DNA of 35,564 nt from Streptomyces canus 299MFChir4.1 (GTDB taxonomy: Bacteria > Actinomycetota > Actinomycetes > Streptomycetales > Streptomycetaceae): the NCBI RefSeq assembly GCF_000383615.1, contig NZ_KB911637.1, positions 1 to 35,564 on the forward strand. The letters are read 5' to 3'. Both the position numbers and the translations under genes were made by a program. The notes under the pieces were generated by a model. It had not been told where the DNA came from. It was given only the letters and a program-made list of their open reading frames with translations, and ran no database searches. Shown here one piece after another: positions 24,015-33,326 of the stretch (positions within the stretch are counted from its first letter, which is position 1; each line of letters starts with the position of its first letter).

Positions 24015-24558
24015 GAGGCGGCGGGGCCGGCAGGGGGTGAGAGCACCATCGCGGCGAGGACGATCTGCGGCACCGTCCGCTTGCTCTCATGCGTCGCGTT
24101 CCCGCGCCCACGCGCTGCCGCAACGAGTCACCTTGGAGTGGGTCCGGCCGTCGGGACCTGCGGAGACGCGAAGGGTGTTCCCACACCCACAGACGGCAGT
24201 GGGCCGCCTGCTTGCGCAGGCGGCCCACGCCGTAGGGAGTACGTGCGCTGCCAATGAGAGCGTGTCTACGCAGGTCAGCGCACTTCTTCGGTAACCCGCT
24301 CGTGCGGTGCCTGGCCTCACTGGGCCCGACTGACATGCCTGCACCGCCGTGAGCCGCTGGAACTGGGGAGACTGTGCCGACTCGCCGCGCTGTCGGCAGA
24401 AGTTTCACTGACGCAGCCCACAGCGTCATCAGCTGGCCTGGCCGTTCCATGTCGTGATCGCAACGTCGGCATTGCTGAGAGAACGTCGTGCTGGACCTGG
24501 AGGAAACGTTTCCGCTGCCAGGGGAGTTTGGATCCTTGGACTGCGAAGTGACCGCTTC
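24015..24558. other. Gene-free stretch with a strong hairpin
   Basis: No gene is supported between the outer IS5 end and the transporter. The clearest structure is the hairpin at 24199-24228. A minus-strand frame contains a Cys-x-Cys motif (TAVCGCGNTLRVSAGPDGRT) that hints at a decayed zinc-binding or mobile-element protein, but it lacks support. Confidence 0.45.
24199..24228. terminator. Strong 13-bp hairpin, possible terminator
   Basis: GTGGGCCGCCTGC (24199-24211) and GCAGGCGGCCCAC (24216-24228) pair perfectly around a TTGC loop. It lies downstream of the minus-strand transporter gene, 330 bp past its stop, and upstream of Imm7. No U-tract follows on either strand, so a terminator is only one possibility. 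Confidence 0.45.
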
Positions 24559-25851
24559 TCAGCGGACCTTCCGCACACGCGTGACGCTGAAGGCGCCGAG
24601 GAGCCCGAACACGGCTCCTCCCAGGAACAGGCCTGGGTAACCGAATGCGCCGATGACGCCAGGGGCCGCGATGGGAATGATCGACTGGGGCAGTGACTGG
24701 GCGAGGTTGGCGACGCCCAGGTCCTTGCCGGCGGTCTCCTCGTCCGGCAGGACGTCCGCGAGAAGGGCGAGTTCGACGGCGAAGAAGGCGCCCGTTCCCG
24801 CGCCCAGGATGAGTTGCCCGAGCAGCAGCAAAGGTATCGACGTGGACAGTGCGATGAGGGCGAGGCCGGCGGTGGCTATCAGGGATGCGATGATGACGAA
24901 CGGCTTGCGGCGACCGACCTTGTCGGAGAGCCAGCCGAGCACCGGGGTGACGAGGAGAAGGCCTACCGCGTTGGCGAGTACGGCCTGGAAGACCTTGGTC
25001 GGCGCTTCGGCGTCACTCACGTCGAAGTTCTCTATGAGGAAGTACGTGAGATAGCTGGTGGCGGTGAACTGCGTGGTGTTGAGGAAGAATCGCGTCAGCC
25101 AGGCCCAGCCGAGGTCGGGATACCGGCGCGGGTTGAACACGAAGGAGCCGAACAGGGCCTTCATGTCGAATCGCTCGGCCGGGCGTTCGGTCCGGGTTCG
25201 GTCCTTGATCGGAGCGATTGCGCCGAGCATGAGCACGAGTCCGATGAGGCTTGGAACGAGGACTTGCAGGGCCCCGATCGAGAAAAGCTGCACCAAGAAC
25301 GTCGCGCCGACCCCGCCGACGTTCTGGGCGAGGCTGATGAAGGAGGCGACGCGACCGCGACGATGAGGTTCGATCTGATCAGGCAGCATCGCTATCAGGG
25401 CAGCGAGGGCAAAGTTCAGCCCGATCTGCGCGACGCTCCAGCCGACCAGCACGAACAGGACGTTTGGTGCGTACGCGATGACGGCGATGCCTGCGTAGCC
25501 GATGAGGGCCCCGGCGAGGATCCATGGCTTGCGCATCCCGTGGCGGCTCATGGTCCGGTCGGACAGCCGTCCGGCAAGCGGGTTGGTGATGAACGAGAAG
25601 AACGCGCCTACGCCGAGGACGAGCCCGAGGTTGGCCGCCGAGTCGGCGCGGTCGAGGTCACGCAGCCGAAGGGCGATGGTGACCGCCAGGGGCGGTACAA
25701 GTGCGATCGCCCAGCCGAGCAGTGCGAGGGGTATCGCGACGGCGGCGTACTTGGACCGTGGTCCTGCGGCGTCTTGCTGGGAGGCGGGCGGCGCTACCGA
25801 GGGTCTTTCACCGGTGCCGACAGTGACAGGTGTGCTGCTTGATTCGTCCAC
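24559..25851 (-). CDS. MFS transporter, probable sugar or glycoside uptake
   Basis: The GTG at 25851, 8 nt after AGAGGA, gives 430 residues. After a polar N-terminus of about 33 residues come twelve hydrophobic segments typical of the major facilitator superfamily. The loop motif GRLSDRTMSRHGMRKPWI between TM2 and TM3 and its repeat GWLSDKVGRRKPFVI in the second half are the MFS signatures (D, R and K/R pattern). The pairing of one TetR repressor and a GH38 mannosidase with matching operators suggests it imports a mannose-containing sugar or glycoside (inference). It has its own operator at 25920-25933. Confidence 0.88.
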   Translation of the reverse strand: MDESSSTPVTVGTGERPSVAPPASQQDAAGPRSKYAAVAIPLALLGWAIALVPPLAVTIALRLRDLDRADSAANLGLVLGVGAFFSFITNPLAGRLSDRTMSRHGMRKPWILAGALIGYAGIAVIAYAPNVLFVLVGWSVAQIGLNFALAALIAMLPDQIEPHRRGRVASFISLAQNVGGVGATFLVQLFSIGALQVLVPSLIGLVLMLGAIAPIKDRTRTERPAERFDMKALFGSFVFNPRRYPDLGWAWLTRFFLNTTQFTATSYLTYFLIENFDVSDAEAPTKVFQAVLANAVGLLLVTPVLGWLSDKVGRRKPFVIIASLIATAGLALIALSTSIPLLLLGQLILGAGTGAFFAVELALLADVLPDEETAGKDLGVANLAQSLPQSIIPIAAPGVIGAFGYPGLFLGGAVFGLLGAFSVTRVRKVR

Positions 25852-25919
25852 ATCAAGGTCCTCTGAACTGAGGTAGACGCGCCGGGTGCGTCAACGTGGG
25901 CGAACCGTAACACCGAATT

Positions 25920-25933
25920 GTTCCGAGTGGAAC
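25920..25933. promoter_or_regulatory. TetR operator at the transporter promoter
   Basis: GTTCCGAGTGGAAC is a palindrome 69 bp upstream of the transporter start. It is followed by CTTTTTT-like bases as in the second copy at 26706, which it matches at most positions (GTTCCnnnTGGAnCTTTTT). Two copies in two promoters around one TetR gene point to that protein as the binder. Confidence 0.65.
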
Positions 25934-26006
25934 TTTTTTGTGATGGGGTGTGCTACGCCTCCCTCCTGGCCTGGTGAAGTGCTGCCCGAGTCTCGTTCGG
26001 CGGCGG

Positions 26007-26648
26007 TCAGGCCCGACCGGGAACCGCAGTGGTGTCCGGTTCGAGCAGGTGTTCCAGCAGGGCCATGCCGGCGGACATGTCCGCCTCGGCGTCGAGCAGT
26101 GCCTGTGTGGAGAGGCCGTCCATCGCCGCCACCAGCAGCGAGGCCGCGGTGTCGAGGGGAATGTCGTTGCGCAGGGTCCCGCGGTCTCGGTGGAACTCGA
26201 GGATGAGCCGAGCCTCCGCGCGGATCGACCGGTAGCGGTCGCGGAAGAACTCGCGCGAGCGGCCGTAACCCGGCTCGAGCGCGCGGGCCACCATGCTGTG
26301 CCGCAGCGCCATGAGGCCGGGGGTCTTGAGCACGTAGTTGGCGGAGAGCGCGGCGAACCCCGGTTCTAAACCGCTGTCGTGAGCCGCGGCCAGTGCCTGC
26401 CGGTCCTTCTCTCGCAGAACCTCGAGAAAGAGATCCTCGCGGGTCTCGAAATAGCGTCGCAGTGCGGCATGGCTCACACCGATGGCTTCACCGATCGCGC
26501 GCAGTGATGTGCCCTCGAACCCGAGGTCGGCGAAGACGTCGACGGTACGGTCGAGGATCTGCTGGCGACGGAGAATCCCCTTCGGGTAGCGCCCCCTCGA
26601 CCCGGTGCCTGACAGCGGAGATGCCTTTATCCCGTCTTCGGTGGTCAT
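26007..26648 (-). CDS. TetR-family repressor of the mannosidase/transporter cassette
   Basis: The ATG at 26648 lies 9 nt after GAAGGG and gives 213 residues; an ATG at 26666 would place that Shine-Dalgarno inside the gene. The DNA-binding domain includes ILDRTVDVFADLGFEGTSLR and the recognition helix IGVSHAALRRYFETREDLFL. The C-terminal helical part probably binds a sugar-derived or other small ligand (MALRHSMVARALEPGYGRSR). It is divergent from the GH38 gene and upstream of the transporter, and palindromes of one type lie in both promoters. Confidence 0.9.
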   Translation of the reverse strand: MTTEDGIKASPLSGTGSRGRYPKGILRRQQILDRTVDVFADLGFEGTSLRAIGEAIGVSHAALRRYFETREDLFLEVLREKDRQALAAAHDSGLEPGFAALSANYVLKTPGLMALRHSMVARALEPGYGRSREFFRDRYRSIRAEARLILEFHRDRGTLRNDIPLDTAASLLVAAMDGLSTQALLDAEADMSAGMALLEHLLEPDTTAVPGRA

Positions 26649-26705
26649 TCTGGGCGGCCCTTCCATCGCTTGGTGTGCAGCGGTCCCAACCCTAGCGAAA
26701 CTAAA

Positions 26706-26721
26706 AGTTCCAGATGGAGCT
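26706..26721. promoter_or_regulatory. TetR operator between the repressor and the mannosidase
   Basis: AGTTCCAGATGGAGCT is a near-palindrome 21 bp upstream of the GH38 start and 57 bp upstream of the TetR start, followed by TTTTGGTG much as the transporter operator is followed by TTTTTGTG. It can control both divergent genes. Confidence 0.65.
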
Positions 26722-26742
26722 TTTTGGTGTTAGCGTGCGGAC

Positions 26743-29700
26743 ATGTTTGATGACGACACCCAGGCGCAGCTCCGCATCGGCAATGTGGTCAGCTCCCGAA
26801 TAGCCCCGCACCTTTTCCGACGGACCACGCCGCTGACGGTGACGGCGTGGGAGGTCCCCGACGAGCCCGTTCCCTTCTCGGAAGCCGTCACCCAGTCCTT
26901 CGAGCCGTTCTCGGTCGGGCAACGATGGAGCAAACCCTGGGGTACGACGTGGTTCCACGTGACGGGGGAGGTGCCTGAGGGGTGGGGACGCGACGGCACG
27001 ACCGTGCAGATGCTGGTGGATCTGGGATTCAGCGGTCTGCTTCCGGCATTCCAGGCCGAAGGCATGGTGTACCGCCCCGACGGCACGATCGTGAAGGGCA
27101 TCGAGCCCTTCAACCATGCGATCGACGTCGACCCGGACCAGACCACGGAGATCGACTTCTATGTCGAGGCCGCGTCCAACCCCAACCTTCTCGAGCACTT
27201 CTTCGTGACGACCCTGGCTTCGGCGGCCGGGGGAGCACCGCTGCCCTCGGGGTTCGCAGCGCCCACCAGGTCCCACACGGTTCACCTGGGCGACAAGGCC
27301 ACCGCGGGCACTGACCCGATCTACACGCTGCGCAAACTGGCCTTGGTCGAACGCGATCTCGCCGTGGACTCGCTGCTCCAGGACGTCTCCGTGCTCATGG
27401 GGCTCATGGGCCAGCTCGACCCTGCCTCCCCGCGCCGCGCGGCGATCCGCCACGCCCTCGAGCGGATGTGTGACGTCCTCGACCCCGACGACGTGGTCAA
27501 CACGACCGCAGCGGCAGCGGCCGAACTGAACGAGGTTCTGTCCTCACCCGCCCACTCAAGTGCGCACTCGATCGTGGCCGTGGGGCACGCGCATCTGGAC
27601 TCGGCCTGGCTCTGGCCGACCCGGGAGACGGTCCGCAAGGCGGCACGCACCTTCTCCAACGTGCTGACCCTGATGGACGCCGACCCCGACTTCGTCTTCG
27701 CCGCCACCAGCGCCCAGCAGTTCGCCTGGGTGAAGCAGTTCTACCCGGAACTGTTCGAGCGGATCCGGGCCCGGGTCCACGAAGGACGTTTCATCCCCGT
27801 GGGCGGTATGTGGGTCGAGAGCGACACCAACATGCCGGGAGGCGAAGCCCTCGTACGGCAGTTCCTGCTCGGACAGAACTTCTTCCTCCGCGAGTTCGGC
27901 GTGCTGTCCCGCGAGGCATGGCTTCCGGACTCGTTCGGTTTCACCGCCGCGTTGCCGCAGATCGCGCGCGGGGCCGGCGCAGACAGCTTCCTTACGCAGA
28001 AACTCTCGTGGAACGACACCAACCGGATGCCGCACCACACCTTCCTGTGGGAGGGACTCGACGGCACCCGCATCTTCACCCACTTCCCGCCGAACGACAC
28101 CTACGGCTCTGACCTGGGCGCCGGCGACCTGGCGAAGGCACAGAAGCAGTACGCCGAACGGGGAGCCTCGAACACGTCTCTCACCCTCTTCGGCTGGTCC
28201 GACGGTGGCGGCGGTCCCACGCCGGCGATGCTGGCCGCCGCCCACCGCAACCGCGACCTCGAAGGCGCCCCTCGCGTCACGCTCGGCTCCCCGACGCGAT
28301 TCTTCGACGAGGCCAAGGAGACGCTGGCCGATCCCGCCGTGTGGTACGGCGAGATGTACCTCGAGGGACACCGCGGCACCTACACGAGCCAGGCCAAGAC
28401 AAAGCAGGGAAACCGGCGCAGTGAGCATCTCCTGCGCGAGGCCGAACTGTGGAGCGCGACCGCAGCGGTCCGCGGGCTGATCGACTATCCGTACGACGAG
28501 CTCGAGTCGATCTGGCAGACGGTTCTGTTGCAGCAGTTCCACGACATCCTCCCCGGATCGGCCATCGCCTGGGTGCACGACGAGGCTGAGGAGCTCTACC
28601 AGGAGGTAGCGGCCCGCCTGGAAGTCCTCATCGAAGCAGCCCAGCGCGCCCTCGCCGGCCACGGCACCGAGCGAGTCGTCTTCAACGCCGCCCCGGTGAC
28701 AGCTGGGAGCAGCCCTGCCCTGGGCGCCGTGATTGCCGACTCGTCACCGAAGGACTCCGCGGTCGTGCCCGTCCGCACCGACTCCGGGTACACGCTGCAG
28801 AACGGTCATGTCACTGCGCGTTTCAACGCGGAAGGGCTTTTGATCTCGTACGTCGACCGCAGAACGGGCCGGGAACTCATCGCCCCGGACCAGGCGGCCT
28901 CCGTCCTGCAGATCTTCCGCGACATCCCCAACATGTTCGAGGCATGGGACATCGACCGCGCTTACCAGCGTTCGATGACCGAGCTGCGGACCCCGGACTC
29001 CGTGGAGATCACCGAACGCACTCTCGAAGTGAGTCACACGTACGGCAAGTCGTCGATCGTCCAGCGGTATCGACTGGCCGAGAACGACAGCGAGCTGCAG
29101 ATCGAGACAGTGGTCGACTGGCACGAACAGGAGAAGCTCCTCAAGCTCGCCTTCCCGCTGGACCTGCGCGCCGACGAGGCGGCCTCGGAGATTCAGTTCG
29201 GCCACGTCCGGCGTCCCACGTTCGTCAACACCTCCTGGGACCATGCGCGGTTCGAGACGGTCGCGCACCGGTGGGTGCATGTGGCGGAGGGCGACTTCGG
29301 TGCCGTGGTCGCCAACACCTCCACCTACGGCCACGACATCACCCGCACCGTGCGGGAGGATGGCGGGACCACCACGCTCGTGCGCGAGTCGCTGCTCCGA
29401 GCACCGAAATACCCCGACCCGGAAGCCGATCAAGGCGTCCATGTGCTGCGCACTGTCCTCGGTGCCGTGGGCGGTGTCATCGACGCGGCGTCCACCGGGT
29501 ACCGGACGAATTTGCCGACACGAGTCCTGACCCATGCCGGCCAGGGTGTTGAGCCTGTGGTGACCGTCACCGCGGCTTCCGTCTTCGTGGAAGCGATCAA
29601 ACTCGCCGAAGACCGTTCCGGCGACCTCATCATCCGTCTGTACGAAGCGGGTGGATCACGCGCCCGGGCGGTCATCCACCCCAACGTCGACTTCACGACG

Positions 29701-29823
29701 GCCTGGCTGACCGACCTGCTCGAACGCGACGTCGACCGGCAGACGTGGCAGTCCCAGGAGACCATCGAACTGGATCTGCGGCCCTTTGAGATCGCGACGC
29801 TGCGCATCGGACGAGCCCGGTAG
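26743..29823 (+). CDS. Glycoside hydrolase family 38 alpha-mannosidase
   Basis: The 1026-residue protein is of the usual length for bacterial GH38. The N-terminal domain is about 270 residues long. The catalytic barrel opens with VGHAHLDSAWLWPTRET, where His284 and Asp286 are zinc ligands, followed by GMWVESDTNMPGGEALVRQF, and WLPDSFGFTAALPQIA with Asp396 as the nucleophile. QQFHDILPGSAI supplies the remaining zinc-binding His (600). The C-terminal beta domains follow. There is no signal peptide, so it acts in the cytoplasm, releasing mannose from alpha-mannosides brought in by the transporter encoded nearby (inference). No clear Shine-Dalgarno is seen before the ATG; the leader is short. Confidence 0.93.
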   Translation: MFDDDTQAQLRIGNVVSSRIAPHLFRRTTPLTVTAWEVPDEPVPFSEAVTQSFEPFSVGQRWSKPWGTTWFHVTGEVPEGWGRDGTTVQMLVDLGFSGLLPAFQAEGMVYRPDGTIVKGIEPFNHAIDVDPDQTTEIDFYVEAASNPNLLEHFFVTTLASAAGGAPLPSGFAAPTRSHTVHLGDKATAGTDPIYTLRKLALVERDLAVDSLLQDVSVLMGLMGQLDPASPRRAAIRHALERMCDVLDPDDVVNTTAAAAAELNEVLSSPAHSSAHSIVAVGHAHLDSAWLWPTRETVRKAARTFSNVLTLMDADPDFVFAATSAQQFAWVKQFYPELFERIRARVHEGRFIPVGGMWVESDTNMPGGEALVRQFLLGQNFFLREFGVLSREAWLPDSFGFTAALPQIARGAGADSFLTQKLSWNDTNRMPHHTFLWEGLDGTRIFTHFPPNDTYGSDLGAGDLAKAQKQYAERGASNTSLTLFGWSDGGGGPTPAMLAAAHRNRDLEGAPRVTLGSPTRFFDEAKETLADPAVWYGEMYLEGHRGTYTSQAKTKQGNRRSEHLLREAELWSATAAVRGLIDYPYDELESIWQTVLLQQFHDILPGSAIAWVHDEAEELYQEVAARLEVLIEAAQRALAGHGTERVVFNAAPVTAGSSPALGAVIADSSPKDSAVVPVRTDSGYTLQNGHVTARFNAEGLLISYVDRRTGRELIAPDQAASVLQIFRDIPNMFEAWDIDRAYQRSMTELRTPDSVEITERTLEVSHTYGKSSIVQRYRLAENDSELQIETVVDWHEQEKLLKLAFPLDLRADEAASEIQFGHVRRPTFVNTSWDHARFETVAHRWVHVAEGDFGAVVANTSTYGHDITRTVREDGGTTTLVRESLLRAPKYPDPEADQGVHVLRTVLGAVGGVIDAASTGYRTNLPTRVLTHAGQGVEPVVTVTAASVFVEAIKLAEDRSGDLIIRLYEAGGSRARAVIHPNVDFTTAWLTDLLERDVDRQTWQSQETIELDLRPFEIATLRIGRAR

Positions 29824-30036
29824 AGGCAGGATGTGCCGCCCGCTTTCCGATCGGGGACTTGCCGCCGCTGGGCACGTCCACGTTGTCGAGGCGTCACGGG
29901 CTCTTCCTGACGGAGACGAAGGCCGATTCGGCCGGGAATGCCCTTCCAACGCCGTCGATACGGACCGATGGATTCGCGGGCGGCACCCGTGTGGCGCCGC
30001 CCGAACGATGTGCCGCCTACACCGTCCCATGCGTGC
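29824..30036. other. Short gap between convergent genes
   Basis: 213 bases between the mannosidase stop and the end of the lipase gene, which face each other. No gene, clear hairpin or repeat was identified. Confidence 0.4.
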
Positions 30037-31317
30037 TCATCTCGGCAAGTCGCCGTGAGGCGGTACCGAAAGGTGTCGGTTCAGGAACGCCACGGCGCCG
30101 GCGACGCCGTACGTCTGCTCACTCCCATGCGTCTGCCCCTCGTGTGCGACGAGTACGACATGGGCACCCTCCGCGCGATACTGCGACGCCAGTTCTCGTG
30201 CTGCTCCAACCGGGAGGAGCTCGTCGGCCGTGCCGTGGTACATGTACACAGGCGCTGTCGGCGTGCCCCCGAAGCCGACCGGACTGGAGTCGCGAACGAA
30301 GCGATGGAACGAACCCTTCGTGACAGATCCCGGCCAGGCTTCGAACTGTTCCAACCTCACGCCGTGCGGCCCGGATGCGACGGCGTCGCCGGCGCATCCG
30401 TGAGCGACCGCATCCATGTATCCCCGTGCTGACACGTTCAGGTAGCGGTCGACGTGAGCCTGCGGGTATGCGTTCCTCAGCGCGGCAAGCCCGAACGGCA
30501 TCCAGCTGGAGAAGACCTGACCGCTTGTGGCTTTCAACGCCGCGTTGAGGTCGGCGGGAACACCGCCCTCGACGATGCCGCTGATCTTGAGTTCAGGGGC
30601 GTAGCGAGACTGCTTCTGAGCGGCCGAGGCCGTGGCGAAGCCACCCCCGGAGTAGCCCCACAAGCCGATCGGTGCCAGACGGTCGACAGAGGCGGGGTGG
30701 AACGAGCGGGCCGCGCGGATGCCGTCAAGGACACCGTGGGCGGCCGCGGCTGCGCCGAGAAACTCCGACCTGGGGCCCTCATAGTCAGGAACCATGACCG
30801 ACCAGCCGCGTCGTACGGCGTCCGCGACCTGTCTACGATCAAAAGCGGCCTGACCGATGGTGGTGTCGGAAATCACCGAGCCCGCCCGCAGCGTGTACGA
30901 CGGGGCGCAGAACGTGGCCAGTCCGTCCTCGGGCGACTGGTACGAAACCAACGGCCTTGGTCCTGCCCCCGCCCAGGGAGCCATGGGAACCAGCAGCGTG
31001 CCGACCGTGGCGGTCGCCCGTCCGGCGTTGTCACGCGTCTTGTACAGCAGTTGCCACACCCGGGCCGGTGCCGGTTCCGCCAGCGCGTCGGCGGGCAGGT
31101 GGCGCGACCGCAGCACAGTGCCGTCCGGCTTTTCCTGCAAATTCGCTGGTACGGCGTAGAACGGATCACCATCCGGACGAGATACGCCCACCGGGGGAGA
31201 GGACGATGACGTGTGAGCGCTCGCCAAGGCGGTGGGCCCGATCGGTACCGCGGTGAGCGCTGCCCCCGCCACCGTTACGACCGCATAGCGCCAACTTCGT
31301 AGTAAACGTGCGCGCAT
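30037..31317 (-). CDS. Secreted lipase/esterase of the secretory-lipase (LIP) family
   Basis: From an ATG at 31317 the 426-residue product begins MRARLLRSWRYAVVTVAGAA and continues through a hydrophobic core to ALASAHT, a signal peptide likely cleaved near residue 34. The mature part is an alpha/beta hydrolase: VSYQSPEDGLATFCAPSYTL is family-typical, IGLWGYSGGGFATASAAQK has the nucleophile Ser223 in GYSGGG, YHGTADELLPVGAA the catalytic Asp and HEGQTHGSEQTYG the His. It is exported and should cleave acylglycerols or similar esters outside the cell. The gene stands alone, oriented with the SDR gene 72 bp upstream. Confidence 0.9.
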   Translation of the reverse strand: MRARLLRSWRYAVVTVAGAALTAVPIGPTALASAHTSSSSPPVGVSRPDGDPFYAVPANLQEKPDGTVLRSRHLPADALAEPAPARVWQLLYKTRDNAGRATATVGTLLVPMAPWAGAGPRPLVSYQSPEDGLATFCAPSYTLRAGSVISDTTIGQAAFDRRQVADAVRRGWSVMVPDYEGPRSEFLGAAAAAHGVLDGIRAARSFHPASVDRLAPIGLWGYSGGGFATASAAQKQSRYAPELKISGIVEGGVPADLNAALKATSGQVFSSWMPFGLAALRNAYPQAHVDRYLNVSARGYMDAVAHGCAGDAVASGPHGVRLEQFEAWPGSVTKGSFHRFVRDSSPVGFGGTPTAPVYMYHGTADELLPVGAARELASQYRAEGAHVVLVAHEGQTHGSEQTYGVAGAVAFLNRHLSVPPHGDLPR

Positions 31318-31388
31318 TCCTCTTCACTCCAAACGTAATCAGTCGGACGACCGACGGTGAAACCGTGGGCGTCATTGAGCACGTGCTG

Positions 31389-32186
31389 TCAACGCAGGCG
31401 GGTCGCCGTGAGTCCGCCGTCCACGTCGAGCGTCGCCCCGTGGACGAACGCCGCCTCGTCGGAGGCGAGGTAACGCACGGCGTAAGCGATGTCGATGGGG
31501 CGCACGGGGACTCCGGCGGGAGTCGCCTTCGCCATCTCCGTGACCATGGCCGCGCTCGCCGCCGTACCCATCGTCGCCGTCGCCCCCGGCGCCACCGTGT
31601 TCACCCGGACGCCGCGCGGCCCGTACTCCGCCGCCCATGCCCGCGTCAGCTGCTCCACGGCAGCCTTCGTCGCCGGATACAGCGCCTTGAACGGAACGCC
31701 TACGCGTGCCATCCAGGAGCCGATGTTCACGATCACTCCCGACCCTCGCTCGGCCATACGAGGTGCCAGGCTCGCGACGAGAACGTGCGGGGCACGGATG
31801 TTGGTGGCCCACATGGCGTGCATCTCGTCATCGGTGACGTCGGCGGTGAGGAAACCTGGGTATACGCCTGCGTTGTTGACGAGGATGTCGATTCGGCCCC
31901 CGAGTACGTCCTGAGCCTGCTCCGCGAAGGCGCGGATGGTGGTGGGGTCGGCTTCCAGATCGGCGGTCAGTGCGTGAGCCCGGCCGCCGGCCTGGAGGAT
32001 CGCGTCCGCGACAGCCTGCGCCCGGTCTGCGTTGCGCCCACTGATGACGGTGTCAACGCCGGAGGAGGCGAGTACCCGGGCAATGGCCTCGCCGATCCCT
32101 CCTGACGAGCCGGTCACCAGCGCAGTGCGACCAGCAAGCGTGGTGTCGGCCGGGAGGGAAGCGAGGAGCTCTTCGTTGGTTGGCAT
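31389..32186 (-). CDS. Short-chain dehydrogenase/reductase (SDR)
   Basis: The ATG at 32186 gives 265 residues. TALVTGSSGGIGEAIARVL carries the cofactor-binding TGxxxGIG, DILVNNAGVYPG the NNAG motif, VIVNIGSWMARVG the catalytic Ser region and LYPATKAAVEQLTRAW the catalytic Tyr and Lys (YxxxK). GVRVNTVAPGATAT and DVDGGLTA complete the classical pattern. It is an NAD(P)(H)-dependent oxidoreductase; the Arg after the glycine motif (SGRNADRA) leans towards NADP. It is divergent from an AraC regulator, 110 bp apart, a common arrangement in which the regulator controls the enzyme. The substrate is unknown. Confidence 0.92.
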   Translation of the reverse strand: MPTNEELLASLPADTTLAGRTALVTGSSGGIGEAIARVLASSGVDTVISGRNADRAQAVADAILQAGGRAHALTADLEADPTTIRAFAEQAQDVLGGRIDILVNNAGVYPGFLTADVTDDEMHAMWATNIRAPHVLVASLAPRMAERGSGVIVNIGSWMARVGVPFKALYPATKAAVEQLTRAWAAEYGPRGVRVNTVAPGATATMGTAASAAMVTEMAKATPAGVPVRPIDIAYAVRYLASDEAAFVHGATLDVDGGLTATRLR

Positions 32187-32295
32187 ACCTTGATCTTCGG
32201 ACCGCCGACCGTGCCGGATCTTGCCTGAGACTCTCATCGCCTTGCTCGATCCCGCCGCACGTCGGGGCCTGGACGTATGCGGTTGACTATGGCGT

Positions 32296-33237
32296 ATGGA
32301 CGAATCGACGAGCGGGCGGCTCGATCAGGTAGCCGACGTCATCCTCCGCAAAGCCGACAACCATGCGCTCGCCGGCAGGCTGGGGTTCCGGCTCAGTCGC
32401 GTCACCGCTGCCACTGGTCTGGGCTATCAGCGTTACGGCCCCTCTCTGTCCATCGTTGCCGCCGGACGCAAGCGCACCATCATCGGCGACGACGATCGCG
32501 CCTGGGGGCGTGAGCGGTTCATCATCACCCCCGTCGACCTTCCCGTGGTGGCGGCCGTGGTCGAGGCCGAAGAGGAACGCGGTTTTCTGGCCGCGAGGTG
32601 GCAACTCTCCCCGATCCTGGTCGCAGAAGTCGCAGCGGCGATGCCCGGCAACGGTCAGCCGCCCGTCGGCATGGATCGGCTCGGCACATGGACACAGCCG
32701 CTCGCTGACGCGTTTGCCCGGCTCATCTCACTGCTCGACGAACCCGAACACATGGCTTTCCTGGGGCCGTTGGTGGCGCGCGAGGTCATCGTGCGCCTGC
32801 TGCAGACGGACCAGGCGCCCAGAGTCCTGGCGGCGGTGGCCGACAGCGATGCCGTGGTGCCGCGGGCCGTGGCCCTGCTCACCGATCGACTGGATGAGCC
32901 GTGGACGGTCGACGCGCTCGCCGCCGAGGTGCGCACCAGTCAGCCCACGCTCTTCAGGCGGTTCAAGGATGCGACGTCCATGACGCCGATGCAGTACCTG
33001 AAGCGGCTGCGTCTAGGAGAAGCCCGCCACCGGATGGTTGTCTTCGGGGACTCCGCGGCGCAGGCCGCATCGGCCGTCGGGTACCGAAGCGCCTCTCATT
33101 TCTCCCGCGACTACCGCCACCTTTACGGTGAGACGCCTGCCGCTGACGCTGTGCGCACCCGTCTGCAGCTTCGGACGTGGCAAGAGGGGCGCCTGCCGGC
33201 TGCCGGCCTCGACGGCCTCACCCTCGGGGGTGCATGA
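32296..33237 (+). CDS. AraC-family transcriptional regulator
   Basis: The ATG at 32296 gives 313 residues. The N-terminal part (about 5-190) has the AraC_N ligand-binding layout (YGPSLSIVAAGRKRTIIGDD, FIITPVDLPVVAAVVEAEEE). The C-terminal domain has two helix-turn-helix units: WTVDALAAEVRTSQPTLFRR followed by PMQYLKRLRLGEARHRMV, and AAQAASAVGYRSASHFSRDY. The conserved (F/Y)xxP of the family appears as GETPA. Divergent from the SDR gene, which it most likely regulates. Regulators of this subgroup often activate a neighbouring oxidoreductase. Confidence 0.9.
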   Translation: MDESTSGRLDQVADVILRKADNHALAGRLGFRLSRVTAATGLGYQRYGPSLSIVAAGRKRTIIGDDDRAWGRERFIITPVDLPVVAAVVEAEEERGFLAARWQLSPILVAEVAAAMPGNGQPPVGMDRLGTWTQPLADAFARLISLLDEPEHMAFLGPLVAREVIVRLLQTDQAPRVLAAVADSDAVVPRAVALLTDRLDEPWTVDALAAEVRTSQPTLFRRFKDATSMTPMQYLKRLRLGEARHRMVVFGDSAAQAASAVGYRSASHFSRDYRHLYGETPAADAVRTRLQLRTWQEGRLPAAGLDGLTLGGA

Positions 33238-33326
33238 CGATCTTCCCCATGTGGGCCCTGCGAGCGATTTCCTCCTGCGCCTGGGGTCTGTAGCGAAAGT
33301 GGATCTTGAATTGCGATGATCATGGT

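Noticed and set aside
24087..24344. A Cys-containing minus-strand frame as a zinc-binding protein gene
   Set aside because: Only one Cys-x-Cys pair, no ribosome-binding site, and it overlaps a strong hairpin. Insufficient support.
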